Below, in pieces: positions 7,638 to 16,118 of a stretch of DNA of 64,000 nucleotides. The stretch is from Henriciella sp. (GTDB lineage Bacteria; Pseudomonadota; Alphaproteobacteria; Caulobacterales; Hyphomonadaceae). The notes under the pieces were generated by a model that made no database searches, was not told where the DNA came from, and saw only the letters and a list, made by a program, of their open reading frames with translations. The first letter of the stretch is position 1. Each line of letters begins with the position of its first letter. Location: the NCBI RefSeq assembly GCF_029936995.1, contig NZ_JAPYRE010000002.1, positions 124,001 to 188,000 on the forward strand, written 5' to 3'. A program made the position numbers and the translations under genes.

Positions 7638-8456
7638 ATGGCATCCATGTCTGGCTCTCAAACTGCAATGGATACAAAACAGGATTATGGCGATGATCCG
7701 CTGTCCGTACGCGAGACAGGCCATTATCGTGAGGAGTATATCGAGGGCTTCGTTGACAAGTGGGACGCCCTGATCGACTGGGATGGCCGCGCCAAGGGCG
7801 AAGGCCAGTTCTTCGTCGACCTGCTGCGCGAGCGCGGCAAGCATACGGTTCTCGACGTCGCCACGGGCACAGGCTTCCACTCCTGCCGCCTCATGGAAGA
7901 AGGCTTTGATGTCACCAGTGTCGACGGATCTGCCGAAATGCTGATGAAAGCATTCGAGAATGCCGGTGACCGCGGCCAGGTGCTCAAGACGACCCAGGCC
8001 GACTGGCGCTGGCTCAACAAGGATATCAAGGGCAAGTTCGACGCGATCATCTGTCTGGGCAATTCCTTCACCCACATCCACGACGAGATGGATCGCCGCC
8101 GGGCGCTGGCTGAATTCTACGCAGCGCTGAAGCATGACGGTATCCTGATCATCGACCATCGCAATTACGATGCGATCCTCGACAATGACTTCTCGACCAA
8201 GCACCAGTTCTACTATTGCGGCAAGGACATCGTTGCCGAGCCGGAATATGTCGATGATGGCCTGGCCCGCTTCCGCTACAGCTTCCCGGACGGCTCGGTC
8301 TACAATCTCAACATGTTCCCGCTTCGCCAGCGTTACGTGAAGCAGCTGCTCAACGAAGCCGGCTTCAGGGAGATCAAGACCTATGGCGACTTCCAGGCCG
8401 ATTTCGGCGAGGAACAGCCAGACTTCTACATCCAGGTTGCGGAGAAAACGTACTAA
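7638..8456 (+). CDS. gsmT: Glycine/sarcosine N-methyltransferase
   Basis: This SAM-dependent enzyme methylates glycine to sarcosine and sarcosine to dimethylglycine, the first two steps of de novo betaine synthesis. I use the ATG at 7638 (272 residues) because an AGGAGGAGAG Shine-Dalgarno lies just before it. The SAM-binding motif I, DVATGTGFHS, is at residues 73-82, followed by VTSVDGSAEML. The segments LGNSFTHI, LIIDHRNYD and the C-terminal FGDFQ-like end (YGDFQADFGEEQPDFYIQV) match the GSMT family. The stop overlaps the sdmT ATG by one base (TAATG). The pairing with sdmT strongly supports the assignment over a generic methyltransferase. Confidence 0.9.
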   Translation: MASMSGSQTAMDTKQDYGDDPLSVRETGHYREEYIEGFVDKWDALIDWDGRAKGEGQFFVDLLRERGKHTVLDVATGTGFHSCRLMEEGFDVTSVDGSAEMLMKAFENAGDRGQVLKTTQADWRWLNKDIKGKFDAIICLGNSFTHIHDEMDRRRALAEFYAALKHDGILIIDHRNYDAILDNDFSTKHQFYYCGKDIVAEPEYVDDGLARFRYSFPDGSVYNLNMFPLRQRYVKQLLNEAGFREIKTYGDFQADFGEEQPDFYIQVAEKTY

Positions 8457-9289
8457 TGAGCCAACAGGACGATATTGCCGTCGCTGAAGCCTATTATGAC
8501 AGCGACGACGCCGACCGTTTCTATTTCACCATCTGGGGCGGCGAAGACATCCACGTCGGCATGTACAAGACGCCGGATGAGCCGATCGCCCCGGCCAGCA
8601 AGCGCACCGTTGAGACCATGGCGGATATGATGGGCGAGGCCGGCAAGGCTGCCCGCATCATCGACCTGGGCGCAGGGTATGGCGGCTCGGCCCGGTATCT
8701 GGTGAAAGAGGCGGACGCCAAGGAAGTCGTGTGCGTCAATATTTCCGAGACGCAGAACAAGCTGAACCGCAAGAAGAATGAAGCTGCGGGCCTTAATGAC
8801 AGGATCGAGGTGCTGCACGGCTCCTTTGACGACGTACCGGCCAAGGATGAGTCCTTCGACGTGGTCTGGAGCCAGGATTCTTTCCTGCACGGGGCTGACC
8901 GGAAGAAGATCATCGAGGAATGCACCCGCATCCTGAAGCCGGGTGGCCGGCTGATCTTCACCGACATCCTCCAGGACCCGGATGCGCCCAAGGACAAGCT
9001 CCAGCCTGTCTATGACCGCATCCACCTTCCAAGCCTCGGCTCTGTCGACTTCTACGACAAGGCAGCCGAAGACCTCGGATTGACGGTCGGGCCCCGCAAG
9101 ATGCTGCCTGATGCGCTGCCGACGCACTACGGCCGCGTGCGTGAGGAACTCATGTCACGCCGCGACGAACTAAAAGGCGTTGTATCGGACGAGTACGCCG
9201 ACCGCATGATCGAAGGCCTCGCCGCATGGGTCGATGGCGGCAAGTCCGGCTGGCTCAACTGGGGCATCCTCACCTATGACAAGCCGTAG
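8456..9289 (+). CDS. sdmT: Sarcosine/dimethylglycine N-methyltransferase
   Basis: SDMT uses SAM to methylate sarcosine and dimethylglycine, the last step yielding glycine betaine, a compatible solute. The 277-residue protein has the family start AEAYYDSDDADRFYFTIWGGEDIHVG, motif I DLGAGYGG at about residues 70-77, WSQDSFLHGADR, and the late ILKPGGRLIFTDI methyltransferase segment. It begins with an ATG that overlaps the gsmT stop by one base, so the two are co-translated. A strong terminator follows at 9314-9343, so the operon is just these two genes. I see no SAM synthetase or adenosylhomocysteinase gene here. Confidence 0.9.
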   Translation: MSQQDDIAVAEAYYDSDDADRFYFTIWGGEDIHVGMYKTPDEPIAPASKRTVETMADMMGEAGKAARIIDLGAGYGGSARYLVKEADAKEVVCVNISETQNKLNRKKNEAAGLNDRIEVLHGSFDDVPAKDESFDVVWSQDSFLHGADRKKIIEECTRILKPGGRLIFTDILQDPDAPKDKLQPVYDRIHLPSLGSVDFYDKAAEDLGLTVGPRKMLPDALPTHYGRVREELMSRRDELKGVVSDEYADRMIEGLAAWVDGGKSGWLNWGILTYDKP

Positions 9290-9313
9290 GGCCTGAACCT
9301 GATTTTTCTGAAG

Positions 9314-9343
9314 AAGGCCGGGCACTGCGCCCGGCCTTTTTTT
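9314..9343 (+). terminator. Rho-independent terminator of the betaine operon
   Basis: An 8-bp GC stem, GGCCGGGC (9316-9323) / GCCCGGCC (9329-9336), has a 5-nt loop and is followed by seven T residues. It lies 24 bp after the sdmT stop codon. Confidence 0.88.
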
Positions 9344-9350
9344 GCGCGGA

Positions 9351-10148
9351 CTAGCCTGTGCGCGCCATCAGCGCTTTCGCAGCTAGCGGGTTCAGGACCT
9401 TTTCTCCGCTTATGAAGTACGCAAACACATCCCGCCTGCCAGGGCTTCCCGGCTCGGAAACGGTCCTCAGTCCATCAGGCGCGTCGCCAGCGGCGAGCGC
9501 AGCAAGCCTTTCAGACCAGCTGTCCAGGTCCCTGGAGGGGTATCCCGCCTTGTGTCCCGCCTGCGTGCCCATAAGCCGCAGATAGGCGAAATCACCTGTC
9601 TGATCGCCGAGCTGCGGAAAGTCACTGTCGGCGGCCGTGACGACGGCCACGCCATACTTCCTGGCAAGGGCGACGAACGCCGGTATGCAGAAGCTCTCAT
9701 GACGCACTTCAACGGCATGACGCAGCTTCACCCCATCTGCCTCGCCCGGCAGGAGCTCCAGAAAAGCCTCGAAATCTTCAGCCTCGAATGTCTTGGTGGC
9801 CATGAACTGCCAGTTTATTGGCCCCAGGCGTGCCCCCAGAAGCGTCACACCACTATCGATGAAACGCGCGACAGAATCGCCAGCTTCGGCGAGCACCTTA
9901 CGGTTCGTTGCATAACGCGGGCCTTTCAGGGCGAAAACGAAGTCTTCCGGGGTCTCATCACGCCATTTGCGGAACGTGTCCGGCTTCTGTGAACGATAAT
10001 AGGTCCCGTTCACCTCGATCGAGGAGAGCGCCCGGCTTGCATATTCCAGCTCCCGCTTCTGGGTAAGGTCATCCGGATAGAAAACGCCCCGCCAGGGTGC
10101 ATAGGTCCACCCGCCAATCCCGATACGGATCCTGCCGCGCTCCGCCAT
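9351..10148 (-). CDS. DUF72 (YecE-like) family protein
   Basis: The protein is 265 residues from the ATG at 10148, which has a GGAGGAGA Shine-Dalgarno upstream; a longer frame to 10220 adds 24 residues not typical of the family. The N-terminus IRIGIGGWTYAPWRGVFYPDDLTQKRELEYA is the DUF72 signature, followed by SSIEVNGTYYRSQKPDTFRKW and FVFALKGPRY. DUF72 proteins have a TIM-barrel fold and an unsettled function. The gene is convergent with sdmT. Confidence 0.85.
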   Translation of the reverse strand: MAERGRIRIGIGGWTYAPWRGVFYPDDLTQKRELEYASRALSSIEVNGTYYRSQKPDTFRKWRDETPEDFVFALKGPRYATNRKVLAEAGDSVARFIDSGVTLLGARLGPINWQFMATKTFEAEDFEAFLELLPGEADGVKLRHAVEVRHESFCIPAFVALARKYGVAVVTAADSDFPQLGDQTGDFAYLRLMGTQAGHKAGYPSRDLDSWSERLAALAAGDAPDGLRTVSEPGSPGRRDVFAYFISGEKVLNPLAAKALMARTG

Positions 10149-10299
10149 GGCCTTGTCTCCTCCGGTTGCTCGATGGATGAGAAGGCCACCCACCCCAGGA
10201 GTCAATCGCTCTGGGGGCACGCTTCAGGGATGCGTCAGGGGCTTGAGCCAGCGGCCTGCCTGCCTATTCTGGACAGCCTAGGATAGAAGGATTGTTCAG

Positions 10300-11385
10300 G
10301 TGAAACACGCTGAACTTGCCCGGGCTTTTGACGAAGCAGCGCTGTCACCAGCGGACTGGATGCCCGCCCTCAGCCAGCTGGCCGATGCATGCGGCGCGCC
10401 GCATGCGCAGCTTATCGGTCTCGGCGGCCCCTCAAGGATCATGTTCAACTGGATCTCGAACGGATCCGGGAAGGTGGAGGAACTCGGTCTCGACCCGGCG
10501 CTTCATGACCCCAGCACGAATTACCGGATCATTGCCAGCCATTATGCTTCGGATGGCGAGATCATCGATGAACGCGCCTATGACAGGATCATCAACCGTC
10601 TTCCGTCCCTGAGCTATGTGGAACGGATTGAGCGGCACGGCATGCGCCACGGGGTCCAGACCAGCCTGGCCCTGGACGAACGCAGCCTCGTCGGACTGGC
10701 TACGTTACGCGCCGACAGGACCACCCCTGAACAGCTGGAGATGTTCAGACAGGCTGCGCCACTAGCCCGAAATGCCCTGCACATGCAGGTAGCCCTCGAT
10801 CATCAGGGAGCCCAGCTCCTTGCGGGCACATTCGAGGCCATGAGCATCGCCGCCTTTGTGCTCGACGGCATCGGCATGGTCCGCGCAATGACCCCTGCCG
10901 CGGAAGAGATTGTCGCCTCCACCGGGCCGTTCACGCTTTCGAGGGGTCAACTTTGCACTTCCGAACAGCGCGGCAATAACGAACTGCAACGCGCCATCGC
11001 AGCCGCAGTCGAAACCGGGGACAGCCCGGCTCGAAATTTCTCGATCGTTCTGGGACTGAATGATGGCGACCCACTTGTCGTCGATGTCGTGCGTCTTCCC
11101 AAACGCGAATGGGCCATGCAGTTCAGCCCCCGGGCCGTGGTGATCCCGAAGCTCAGGAAAACACGCCTCACACCGCGTGGCCTGCTGCGTAAGGCATTCG
11201 GCCTGACGGAAGCGGAAGAACGCGTGACGCAGGAGATATTGCTCGGCAAATCCCGCGCCGAGATCGCACGGACCCGGCAGGTCAGCACAACAACGGTAAA
11301 CAGCCAGCTGAAAAGCATCTTCGCCAAGACCGGCGTAACACGTGAAGCCTATCTCATCGCCAAACTACGCGAACTGGTCGATTAG
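10300..11385 (+). CDS. LuxR-type helix-turn-helix transcriptional regulator
   Basis: This 361-residue protein has a GTG start at 10300, with GGATAGAAGG upstream. The C-terminal ~65 residues form a LuxR/GerE-type DNA-binding domain: FGLTEAEERVTQEILLGKSRAEIARTRQVSTTTVNSQLKSIFAKTG. The N-terminal ~280 residues look like a ligand or PAS-like sensing region, but no specific family is clear; it has no autoinducer-binding signature I can point to. It is flanked by unrelated genes, so its target is unknown. It could act on the nearby divergent DUF72 gene, but nothing shows this directly. Confidence 0.8.
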   Translation: MKHAELARAFDEAALSPADWMPALSQLADACGAPHAQLIGLGGPSRIMFNWISNGSGKVEELGLDPALHDPSTNYRIIASHYASDGEIIDERAYDRIINRLPSLSYVERIERHGMRHGVQTSLALDERSLVGLATLRADRTTPEQLEMFRQAAPLARNALHMQVALDHQGAQLLAGTFEAMSIAAFVLDGIGMVRAMTPAAEEIVASTGPFTLSRGQLCTSEQRGNNELQRAIAAAVETGDSPARNFSIVLGLNDGDPLVVDVVRLPKREWAMQFSPRAVVIPKLRKTRLTPRGLLRKAFGLTEAEERVTQEILLGKSRAEIARTRQVSTTTVNSQLKSIFAKTGVTREAYLIAKLRELVD

Positions 11386-11506
11386 CCCCGCCCTTAACCA
11401 ACACGCCGCATCGCACCCCATCGGACAACAAAAGCGAAGTCAGCCCCTAAATATGCCTATTTTAGAAGGTTTTATGGAGCTTTTCGGACTGTCTCGGAAA
11501 AAGCAA

Positions 11507-11590
11507 TGGTGCCAGGAGAGGACTCGAACCTCCACGTCGTGAGACACACGGACCTGAACCGTGCGCGTCTACCAATTCCGCCACCTGGGC
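11507..11590 (-). tRNA. tRNA-Leu (anticodon CAG)
   Basis: Read on the minus strand, the gene starts GCCCAGGTGGCGGAATTGG, has an anticodon stem CACGG/CCGTG with loop TTCAGGT (anticodon CAG), a long variable arm (GTC-TCAC-GAC) and T-loop TTCGAGT. CCA is encoded at 11507-11509. The 3' acceptor strand CCTGGC is one base short of the complement of the 5' strand GCCCAGG, so the acceptor stem has an unpaired C. It may be functional with a bulge, or mutated. Confidence 0.85.
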
Positions 11591-11830
11591 ACAGGGATCG
11601 GAAGGCGGGTTGATATGGCACCAACCCCTGCTCGTCAACGGGCAATGCCAGCCACATTTTCCGCTCATATATTAAGAGTGACATGTCGCACTGCGCCCGC
11701 ATGCACGGCGGTTCACGCATCTTGCTTTTTTGAACCATGCACCTGGAAGATGCCAGACGTTGGTCACTCCCCCCCTCGGGGTCATCAATACCGGATTTAG
11801 GAAATGGCGGCCTGGCAGGCCCAAACAGAC
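11591..11830. other. 240-bp intergenic region between two tRNA genes
   Basis: Apart from the tRNA-Leu promoter, this stretch shows no gene. Several frames are open through it and through the tRNAs, but none has a ribosome-binding site or family resemblance. Confidence 0.5.
11610..11638 (-). promoter_or_regulatory. Promoter of tRNA-Leu
   Basis: On the minus strand, TTGACG (11638-11633) and TATCAA (11615-11610) are separated by exactly 17 bp. The -10 box ends 19 bp before the tRNA 5' end, which is a normal distance for a short tRNA leader. Confidence 0.6.
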
Positions 11831-11921
11831 TGGCGGAGAGACAGGGATTCGAACCCTGGAGACGGGGATACCGCCTACACGCGTTCCAGGCGTGCGCCTT
11901 CGACCACTCGGCCACCTCTCC
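11831..11921 (-). tRNA. tRNA-Ser (anticodon GGA)
   Basis: On the minus strand the gene runs from GGAGAGG (11921-11915) through anticodon stem CACGC/GCGTG with loop CTGGAAC (anticodon GGA), a long variable arm as expected for Ser, T-loop TTCGAAT and 3' strand TCTCTCC-G, with CCA encoded at 11833-11831. All seven acceptor pairs fit, allowing one wobble-type mismatch at most. Confidence 0.93.
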
Positions 11922-11934
11922 GCAGAAGTGGCGC

Positions 11935-11964
11935 TCTATAACGGAAGCGTGATGGTCTCCGCAA
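11935..11964 (-). promoter_or_regulatory. Promoter of tRNA-Ser
   Basis: On the minus strand, TTGCGG (11964-11959) and TATAGA (11940-11935) are separated by 18 bp. The -10 box lies 13 bp before the tRNA 5' end. Confidence 0.5.
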
Positions 11965-12032
11965 GCCCGTGATTGTTAATCAGCTGCATACACCCCATAT
12001 CCAGCCCAAGAAATGATGAAAGGACGAGGTTC

Positions 12033-12686
12033 ATGTTCTTCTCCAGAAAACCTGCCCCCATGCCGGAAAAGGGCAAGGCCCTGCCCGGCCGCGACACGCC
12101 GATCCCTACCGCTGAAACCCATTTCGTGAGCGGCAGGCCTCTCAAGGCTGAGAGACCTGAGGGTTATGAGGAGATCGTTCTCGGCATGGGCTGTTTCTGG
12201 GGGGTGGAACGTATCTTCTGGCAGATGGATGGGGTCTGGCTGACCCAGGCCGGCTATGCCGGGGGCGAGACACCGAACCCGACCTATGAAGAGACCTGCA
12301 CAGGCGAAACCGGACATACGGAGGTGGTGCGTGTCATCTATGACCCGGCAAAAGTCTCGACCAGCACAGTCCTGAAAGCCTTCTGGGAAGGCCATGACCC
12401 TACGCAGGGCATGCGACAGGGTAATGATGTCGGCACGCAGTACAGGTCGGCCATATTCACCACCACGCAGGAGCAGCTCGATGCCGCCAGAGCGTCCAGG
12501 GACACGTATGAAAAAGCGCTGGGCGAGTCGGGACGTGGCCAGATCACGACAGAAATCGGGATGCTCGATAAGTTCTACCATGCCGAGGATTATCACCAGC
12601 AATACCTGGCCAAGAACCCGAATGGCTATTGCGGCATCGGCGGTACTGGTGTCTCCTGCCCCATGCCAACAGGTGTCAGCGCCTGA
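12033..12686 (+). CDS. msrA: Peptide-methionine (S)-S-oxide reductase
   Basis: MsrA reduces methionine-S-sulfoxide in proteins and repairs oxidative damage. The ATG at 12033 is preceded by AAAGGACGAGG and gives 217 residues. The catalytic motif [13 protein letters not shown] has its Cys at about residue 54. [32 protein letters not shown] and the C-terminal [20 protein letters not shown] with a resolving Cys are typical. There is no signal peptide, so the protein is cytoplasmic. A second, different MsrA lies at 30105-30773. Confidence 0.95.
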   Translation: MFFSRKPAPMPEKGKALPGRDTPIPTAETHFVSGRPLKAERPEGYEEIVLGMGCFWGVERIFWQMDGVWLTQAGYAGGETPNPTYEETCTGETGHTEVVRVIYDPAKVSTSTVLKAFWEGHDPTQGMRQGNDVGTQYRSAIFTTTQEQLDAARASRDTYEKALGESGRGQITTEIGMLDKFYHAEDYHQQYLAKNPNGYCGIGGTGVSCPMPTGVSA

Positions 12687-12707
12687 TGCATTTGCTAGGC
12701 GGGTTGC

Positions 12708-13553
12708 GTGACTGATTTCGTAACCCGCTTTGCCCCTTCTCCGACCGGGCGCCTTCATCTCGGCCATGCTGCGTCTGCCTTCCATGTCTGGGAAGCCGCG
12801 CGCCAAGCCGGGGGCAAGGTGTTGCTGCGCATCGAGGATATCGACCAGGGCCGCTGCAAGCCGGAATACACTGACGCCATACTTGAGGATCTCGCTTGGC
12901 TGGGGTTTGAGTGGGACAGTGGAGTCCGCATCCAGTCAGAGCACTTCGTTGAATATGACAGCGTCGTCGAATACCTCACATCGCTGGGGCTGACCTATCG
13001 CTGTTTCCGGAGCCGTAGCGACATTGCCGCGGAGCAGGCCAAAGCCGGCCTGCCGCCCGGCACGCCTTTTGCCGGACAGCCCCTCCCGCCTGAAGAAGAA
13101 GCCCGCCGGATGAATGAAGGCGCGTCATACACCTGGCGGCTCTCGCTGGAGAAGTGCCGCGAGTATCTTGGGGCCGGCTATCACCAGCTTGCCTTCGATC
13201 TCGTCACACCTGAGGGCCATCACGAGATCATCAAGGCCCGGCCCGACCTGCACGGTGACATCAACCTGACGCGGAAGGACTCACCAACCGCCTATCATGT
13301 CGCCTGCACCCATGATGACGCGCTGCAAAACATCACGCATGTGATCCGCGGCAACGACCTGGCGGAAGCAGCGCATATTCACGTGCTGATTCAAAAGCTT
13401 ATGGGCTGGCCACAGCCTGTCTATACCCACCACGCACTTGTTATGGGCCCGGATGGCAAACGGCTTGCCAAACGCTTTGCATCACAAAGTATTGCCGCCC
13501 TGAGGGCGGACGGTCTATCGGCGGATCAGGTTCGCCGCATGGCCGGAGTGTGA
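12708..13553 (+). CDS. gluQ: Glutamyl-Q tRNA(Asp) synthetase
   Basis: GluQRS activates glutamate and attaches it to queuosine at position 34 of tRNA-Asp. The 281-residue protein is a GluRS catalytic core without an anticodon-binding domain, which separates it from true GltX (about 470 residues). The N-terminus FAPSPTGRLHLGHAASA holds the HIGH motif, and GKRLAKR is the KMSKS equivalent. The usual zinc site (C-x-C...Y...C) is not present: the region reads YRCFRSRSD with one Cys. The start is GTG at 12708, 21 bp after msrA. Confidence 0.88.
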   Translation: MTDFVTRFAPSPTGRLHLGHAASAFHVWEAARQAGGKVLLRIEDIDQGRCKPEYTDAILEDLAWLGFEWDSGVRIQSEHFVEYDSVVEYLTSLGLTYRCFRSRSDIAAEQAKAGLPPGTPFAGQPLPPEEEARRMNEGASYTWRLSLEKCREYLGAGYHQLAFDLVTPEGHHEIIKARPDLHGDINLTRKDSPTAYHVACTHDDALQNITHVIRGNDLAEAAHIHVLIQKLMGWPQPVYTHHALVMGPDGKRLAKRFASQSIAALRADGLSADQVRRMAGV

Positions 13554-13560
13554 AGCACAT

Positions 13561-14505
13561 ATGACTGACAAGGATATCCCCCTGCCGTCGGCCCGCGCCT
13601 GGATCGGCCCCCTGCTTCTGCTGGCCGGGGGGAGCCTTATCGGGCTGGCCCCGATCGGGATGCGGTTCGGGCTGGATGCGCTGGGCCCGCAGGCGATCGC
13701 CTTCTGGCGCTTTCTCTTTGCAATCCCGTTCCTGTTCATCATCCTTATCGGTATCGAGCGGCGTATGCCCGCCCGGATCAACCGTTATTGCGTGCTTGCC
13801 GGGCTTTTCTTCGCGCTCGACATCGGGCTCTGGCACTGGGCGCTGACGGTGACGACCGTGGCCAACGCCACGTTTATTGTGAACCTCGGCAATATATGCG
13901 TCGGTTTCGCCGCATGGCTGTTCTTCAAGGAGAAGCCAAAGCCGGTCTGGTTTGCCGCCGTCTTTGTCGCCTTCTGCGGCGCTGCGGCCCTGTCACTCGG
14001 TGGAGAGCCCGGCGGCAAGGGCGATATTCGCGGCGACCTGATGGCGCTCGGCGCAGCTTTCCTCGTTGCGGGCTACATGCTGTTCTCGAAACTGGCCCGC
14101 AACCGTATGGGCGCGATGGATGCGATCTTCTGGCTGACCGTGGTCGAGGCCTGCGCCGCAGCGGTTCTGGTGATGATTTCCGGCGAATCCTTCCTGCCCG
14201 CCACGCTGGCAGGCTTTGGCGCTCCGCTTTTCCTGGCACTCGCCGCACAGGTTGGCGGACAGGGCCTCATCATTGCCGGGCTGGGCCGCACCCCCGCAGC
14301 GGTGGCCGGAATTGTCGTGCTGATCCAGCCGGTCGTGGCTGCCGCCATCTCATGGCAGCTTTTCGATGAACCACTCAGCGCTATTCAGGGCAGCGGCGCT
14401 GCGCTCATCCTGTTCGGTATATGGCTATCGCAAGGGGGTGTACGTAGAAACAGACGCCGGTCTGAAGCAAAACGGTTACAGGACGCCATTAGGGGTGCCG
14501 AATAG
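13561..14505 (+). CDS. EamA-family (DMT superfamily) transporter
   Basis: This 314-residue inner-membrane protein has about ten hydrophobic helices in two EamA repeats, typical of drug/metabolite exporters. Segments such as FWRFLFAIPFLF, LGNICVGFAAWLFFKEKP and PVVAAAISWQLFDEPLS match the family. It starts 7 bp after gluQ. The substrate cannot be told from the sequence. Confidence 0.85.
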   Translation: MTDKDIPLPSARAWIGPLLLLAGGSLIGLAPIGMRFGLDALGPQAIAFWRFLFAIPFLFIILIGIERRMPARINRYCVLAGLFFALDIGLWHWALTVTTVANATFIVNLGNICVGFAAWLFFKEKPKPVWFAAVFVAFCGAAALSLGGEPGGKGDIRGDLMALGAAFLVAGYMLFSKLARNRMGAMDAIFWLTVVEACAAAVLVMISGESFLPATLAGFGAPLFLALAAQVGGQGLIIAGLGRTPAAVAGIVVLIQPVVAAAISWQLFDEPLSAIQGSGAALILFGIWLSQGGVRRNRRRSEAKRLQDAIRGAE

Positions 14506-14531
14506 CCATCCAGTTTCCGAGGGAGGATCCA

Positions 14532-16118
14532 ATGCGAACCATTTTCCTGTCCATGACGAGTGCGCTCGCGCTTGCCGCCTGCGCAACAACCACCCAGACA
14601 TCCACCGCGCCCACGCCCGCGCAGGAGGCCTCTGCGTCGGCTGTGACGGATACAGATAACGGGGCCAGCCGCCTTGGACGTGTAGCCTATAAGCCGCAGC
14701 AGGCTGGCGACTCCTATTACACATCCGCTTCTGCCAGCGTCAGCGAACGCGCAGGGGCAGATTTCGCACCCAAGGCGAAAAACATAATTCTCTTCGTCGG
14801 CGACGGCATGGGTGTTTCCACCATCACAGCGGGACGGATCTATGCAGGCCAGCAGCGTGGCGTGGATGGGGAGAGTTATCGCCTGACAATGGAAAGCCTG
14901 CCCTGGTCGGCCTTTTCAAAGACCTACAGCCATGATGCCCAGGTTTCCGATTCCGCCTCCACCGCCACGGCCATGATGAGCGGCGTCAAGACGGCCTCCC
15001 GCACGCTTGGCCTGCGCCAGGGTGTCGCCTATGGAAATTGCGCCTCCGCGCAGGGTCAGGGCACGGATTCGATCTTCGAGATTGCCGAGAAGGCCGGCCT
15101 GGCCACAGGCATCGTCTCGACTGCTCGCATCACACACGCCACACCTGCTGCAACTTATTCGGAATCAGCCAACCGCAACTGGGAGGACGACCGCGAAGTC
15201 GGCGAAACCGACTGCACCGACATCGCCAGCCAGCTCATCGATTGGCCAGCCGGTGACGGTTTCGAGGTCGTGCTTGGCGGCGGGCGCGCACCCTTCATGC
15301 CGGCCAGCATCAACGATCCCGAAACAGGAGAACCGGCAGGTGCACGCGTTGATGGCGAGAACCTGATCGACGGCTGGACAGCAAAATCATCCGATCATGT
15401 CTACATCACCGACAGGACAAGCTTTGACGCGACCGATTTTGCCAGCAGCGCGCGCGTCCTTGGCCTCTTCCAGCCCTCCCACATGCAGTATGAACTGGAC
15501 CGTGCTAATGACACTGCCGGTGAGCCTTCGCTCTCTGAGCTCACACGCGCCGCCATTACCCGTCTATCGCGTGAGGATGAAGGCTATATTCTGCTCGTAG
15601 AGGGCGGCCGGATCGATCATGCCCATCACGGCGTCAATGCCGCGCGCGCGCTTGGCGACACCGATGCACTGGACCAGGCGGTCGCCACTGCGCTTGAGAT
15701 GACCAGCACCGAGGATACCCTGATCATGGTCACGGCGGACCACTCCCACACGATGACAATTGCGGGGTATCCAGCACGGGGCAATCCGATTCTCGGCAAG
15801 GTCGGCTATGGCCCCGGCGGCATGGCGCGCGCCGATGACGGGAAGCCCTACACCACACTTGGTTATGCCAATGGCGAGACCGCCTGCGCGCCGGGCGAAG
15901 AGGAATGCGCCCGCAAGGACATCACCAGCACTGATACCACCGACAAGGACTACCAGCAGCAATCCCACGTCTTCATGGGCTCAGAGACCCATGCCGGTGA
16001 GGATGTCCCGGTATTCGCCAGCGGCCCAGGTGCCGAGCTGGTGCGCGGCGTGATCGAGCAGAATGAGCTTTTCCATATCATGGGCCGGGCCAGCGGACTG
16101 GTCGATTACGAAGACTGA
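14532..16118 (+). CDS. Alkaline phosphatase, lipoprotein
   Basis: This 528-residue protein belongs to the alkaline phosphatase (PhoA-like) family, which releases phosphate from monoesters outside the inner membrane. A lipobox near residues 13-17 (LALAAC) predicts a lipid-anchored form. Metal-site and active-site segments are visible: ILFVGDGMGVSTI, DSASTATAMMSGVKT with the nucleophilic Ser, GGRIDHAHHGVNAARAL, and ADHSHTMTIAGY near the C-terminus followed by SETHAGEDVPVFASGPGAEL. The last 13 bases overlap the convergent hydrolase gene. No Pho box was identified. Confidence 0.92.
   Translation: MRTIFLSMTSALALAACATTTQTSTAPTPAQEASASAVTDTDNGASRLGRVAYKPQQAGDSYYTSASASVSERAGADFAPKAKNIILFVGDGMGVSTITAGRIYAGQQRGVDGESYRLTMESLPWSAFSKTYSHDAQVSDSASTATAMMSGVKTASRTLGLRQGVAYGNCASAQGQGTDSIFEIAEKAGLATGIVSTARITHATPAATYSESANRNWEDDREVGETDCTDIASQLIDWPAGDGFEVVLGGGRAPFMPASINDPETGEPAGARVDGENLIDGWTAKSSDHVYITDRTSFDATDFASSARVLGLFQPSHMQYELDRANDTAGEPSLSELTRAAITRLSREDEGYILLVEGGRIDHAHHGVNAARALGDTDALDQAVATALEMTSTEDTLIMVTADHSHTMTIAGYPARGNPILGKVGYGPGGMARADDGKPYTTLGYANGETACAPGEEECARKDITSTDTTDKDYQQQSHVFMGSETHAGEDVPVFASGPGAELVRGVIEQNELFHIMGRASGLVDYED

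Noticed and set aside
7329-8204. A 291-residue minus-strand frame opposite gsmT and the leader region
   Set aside because: It is mostly antisense to gsmT. Its presence across the leader does not outweigh the strong structure there.
11472-11915. A minus-strand reading frame through the tRNA genes
   Set aside because: It overlaps both tRNA genes and has no protein-like features.
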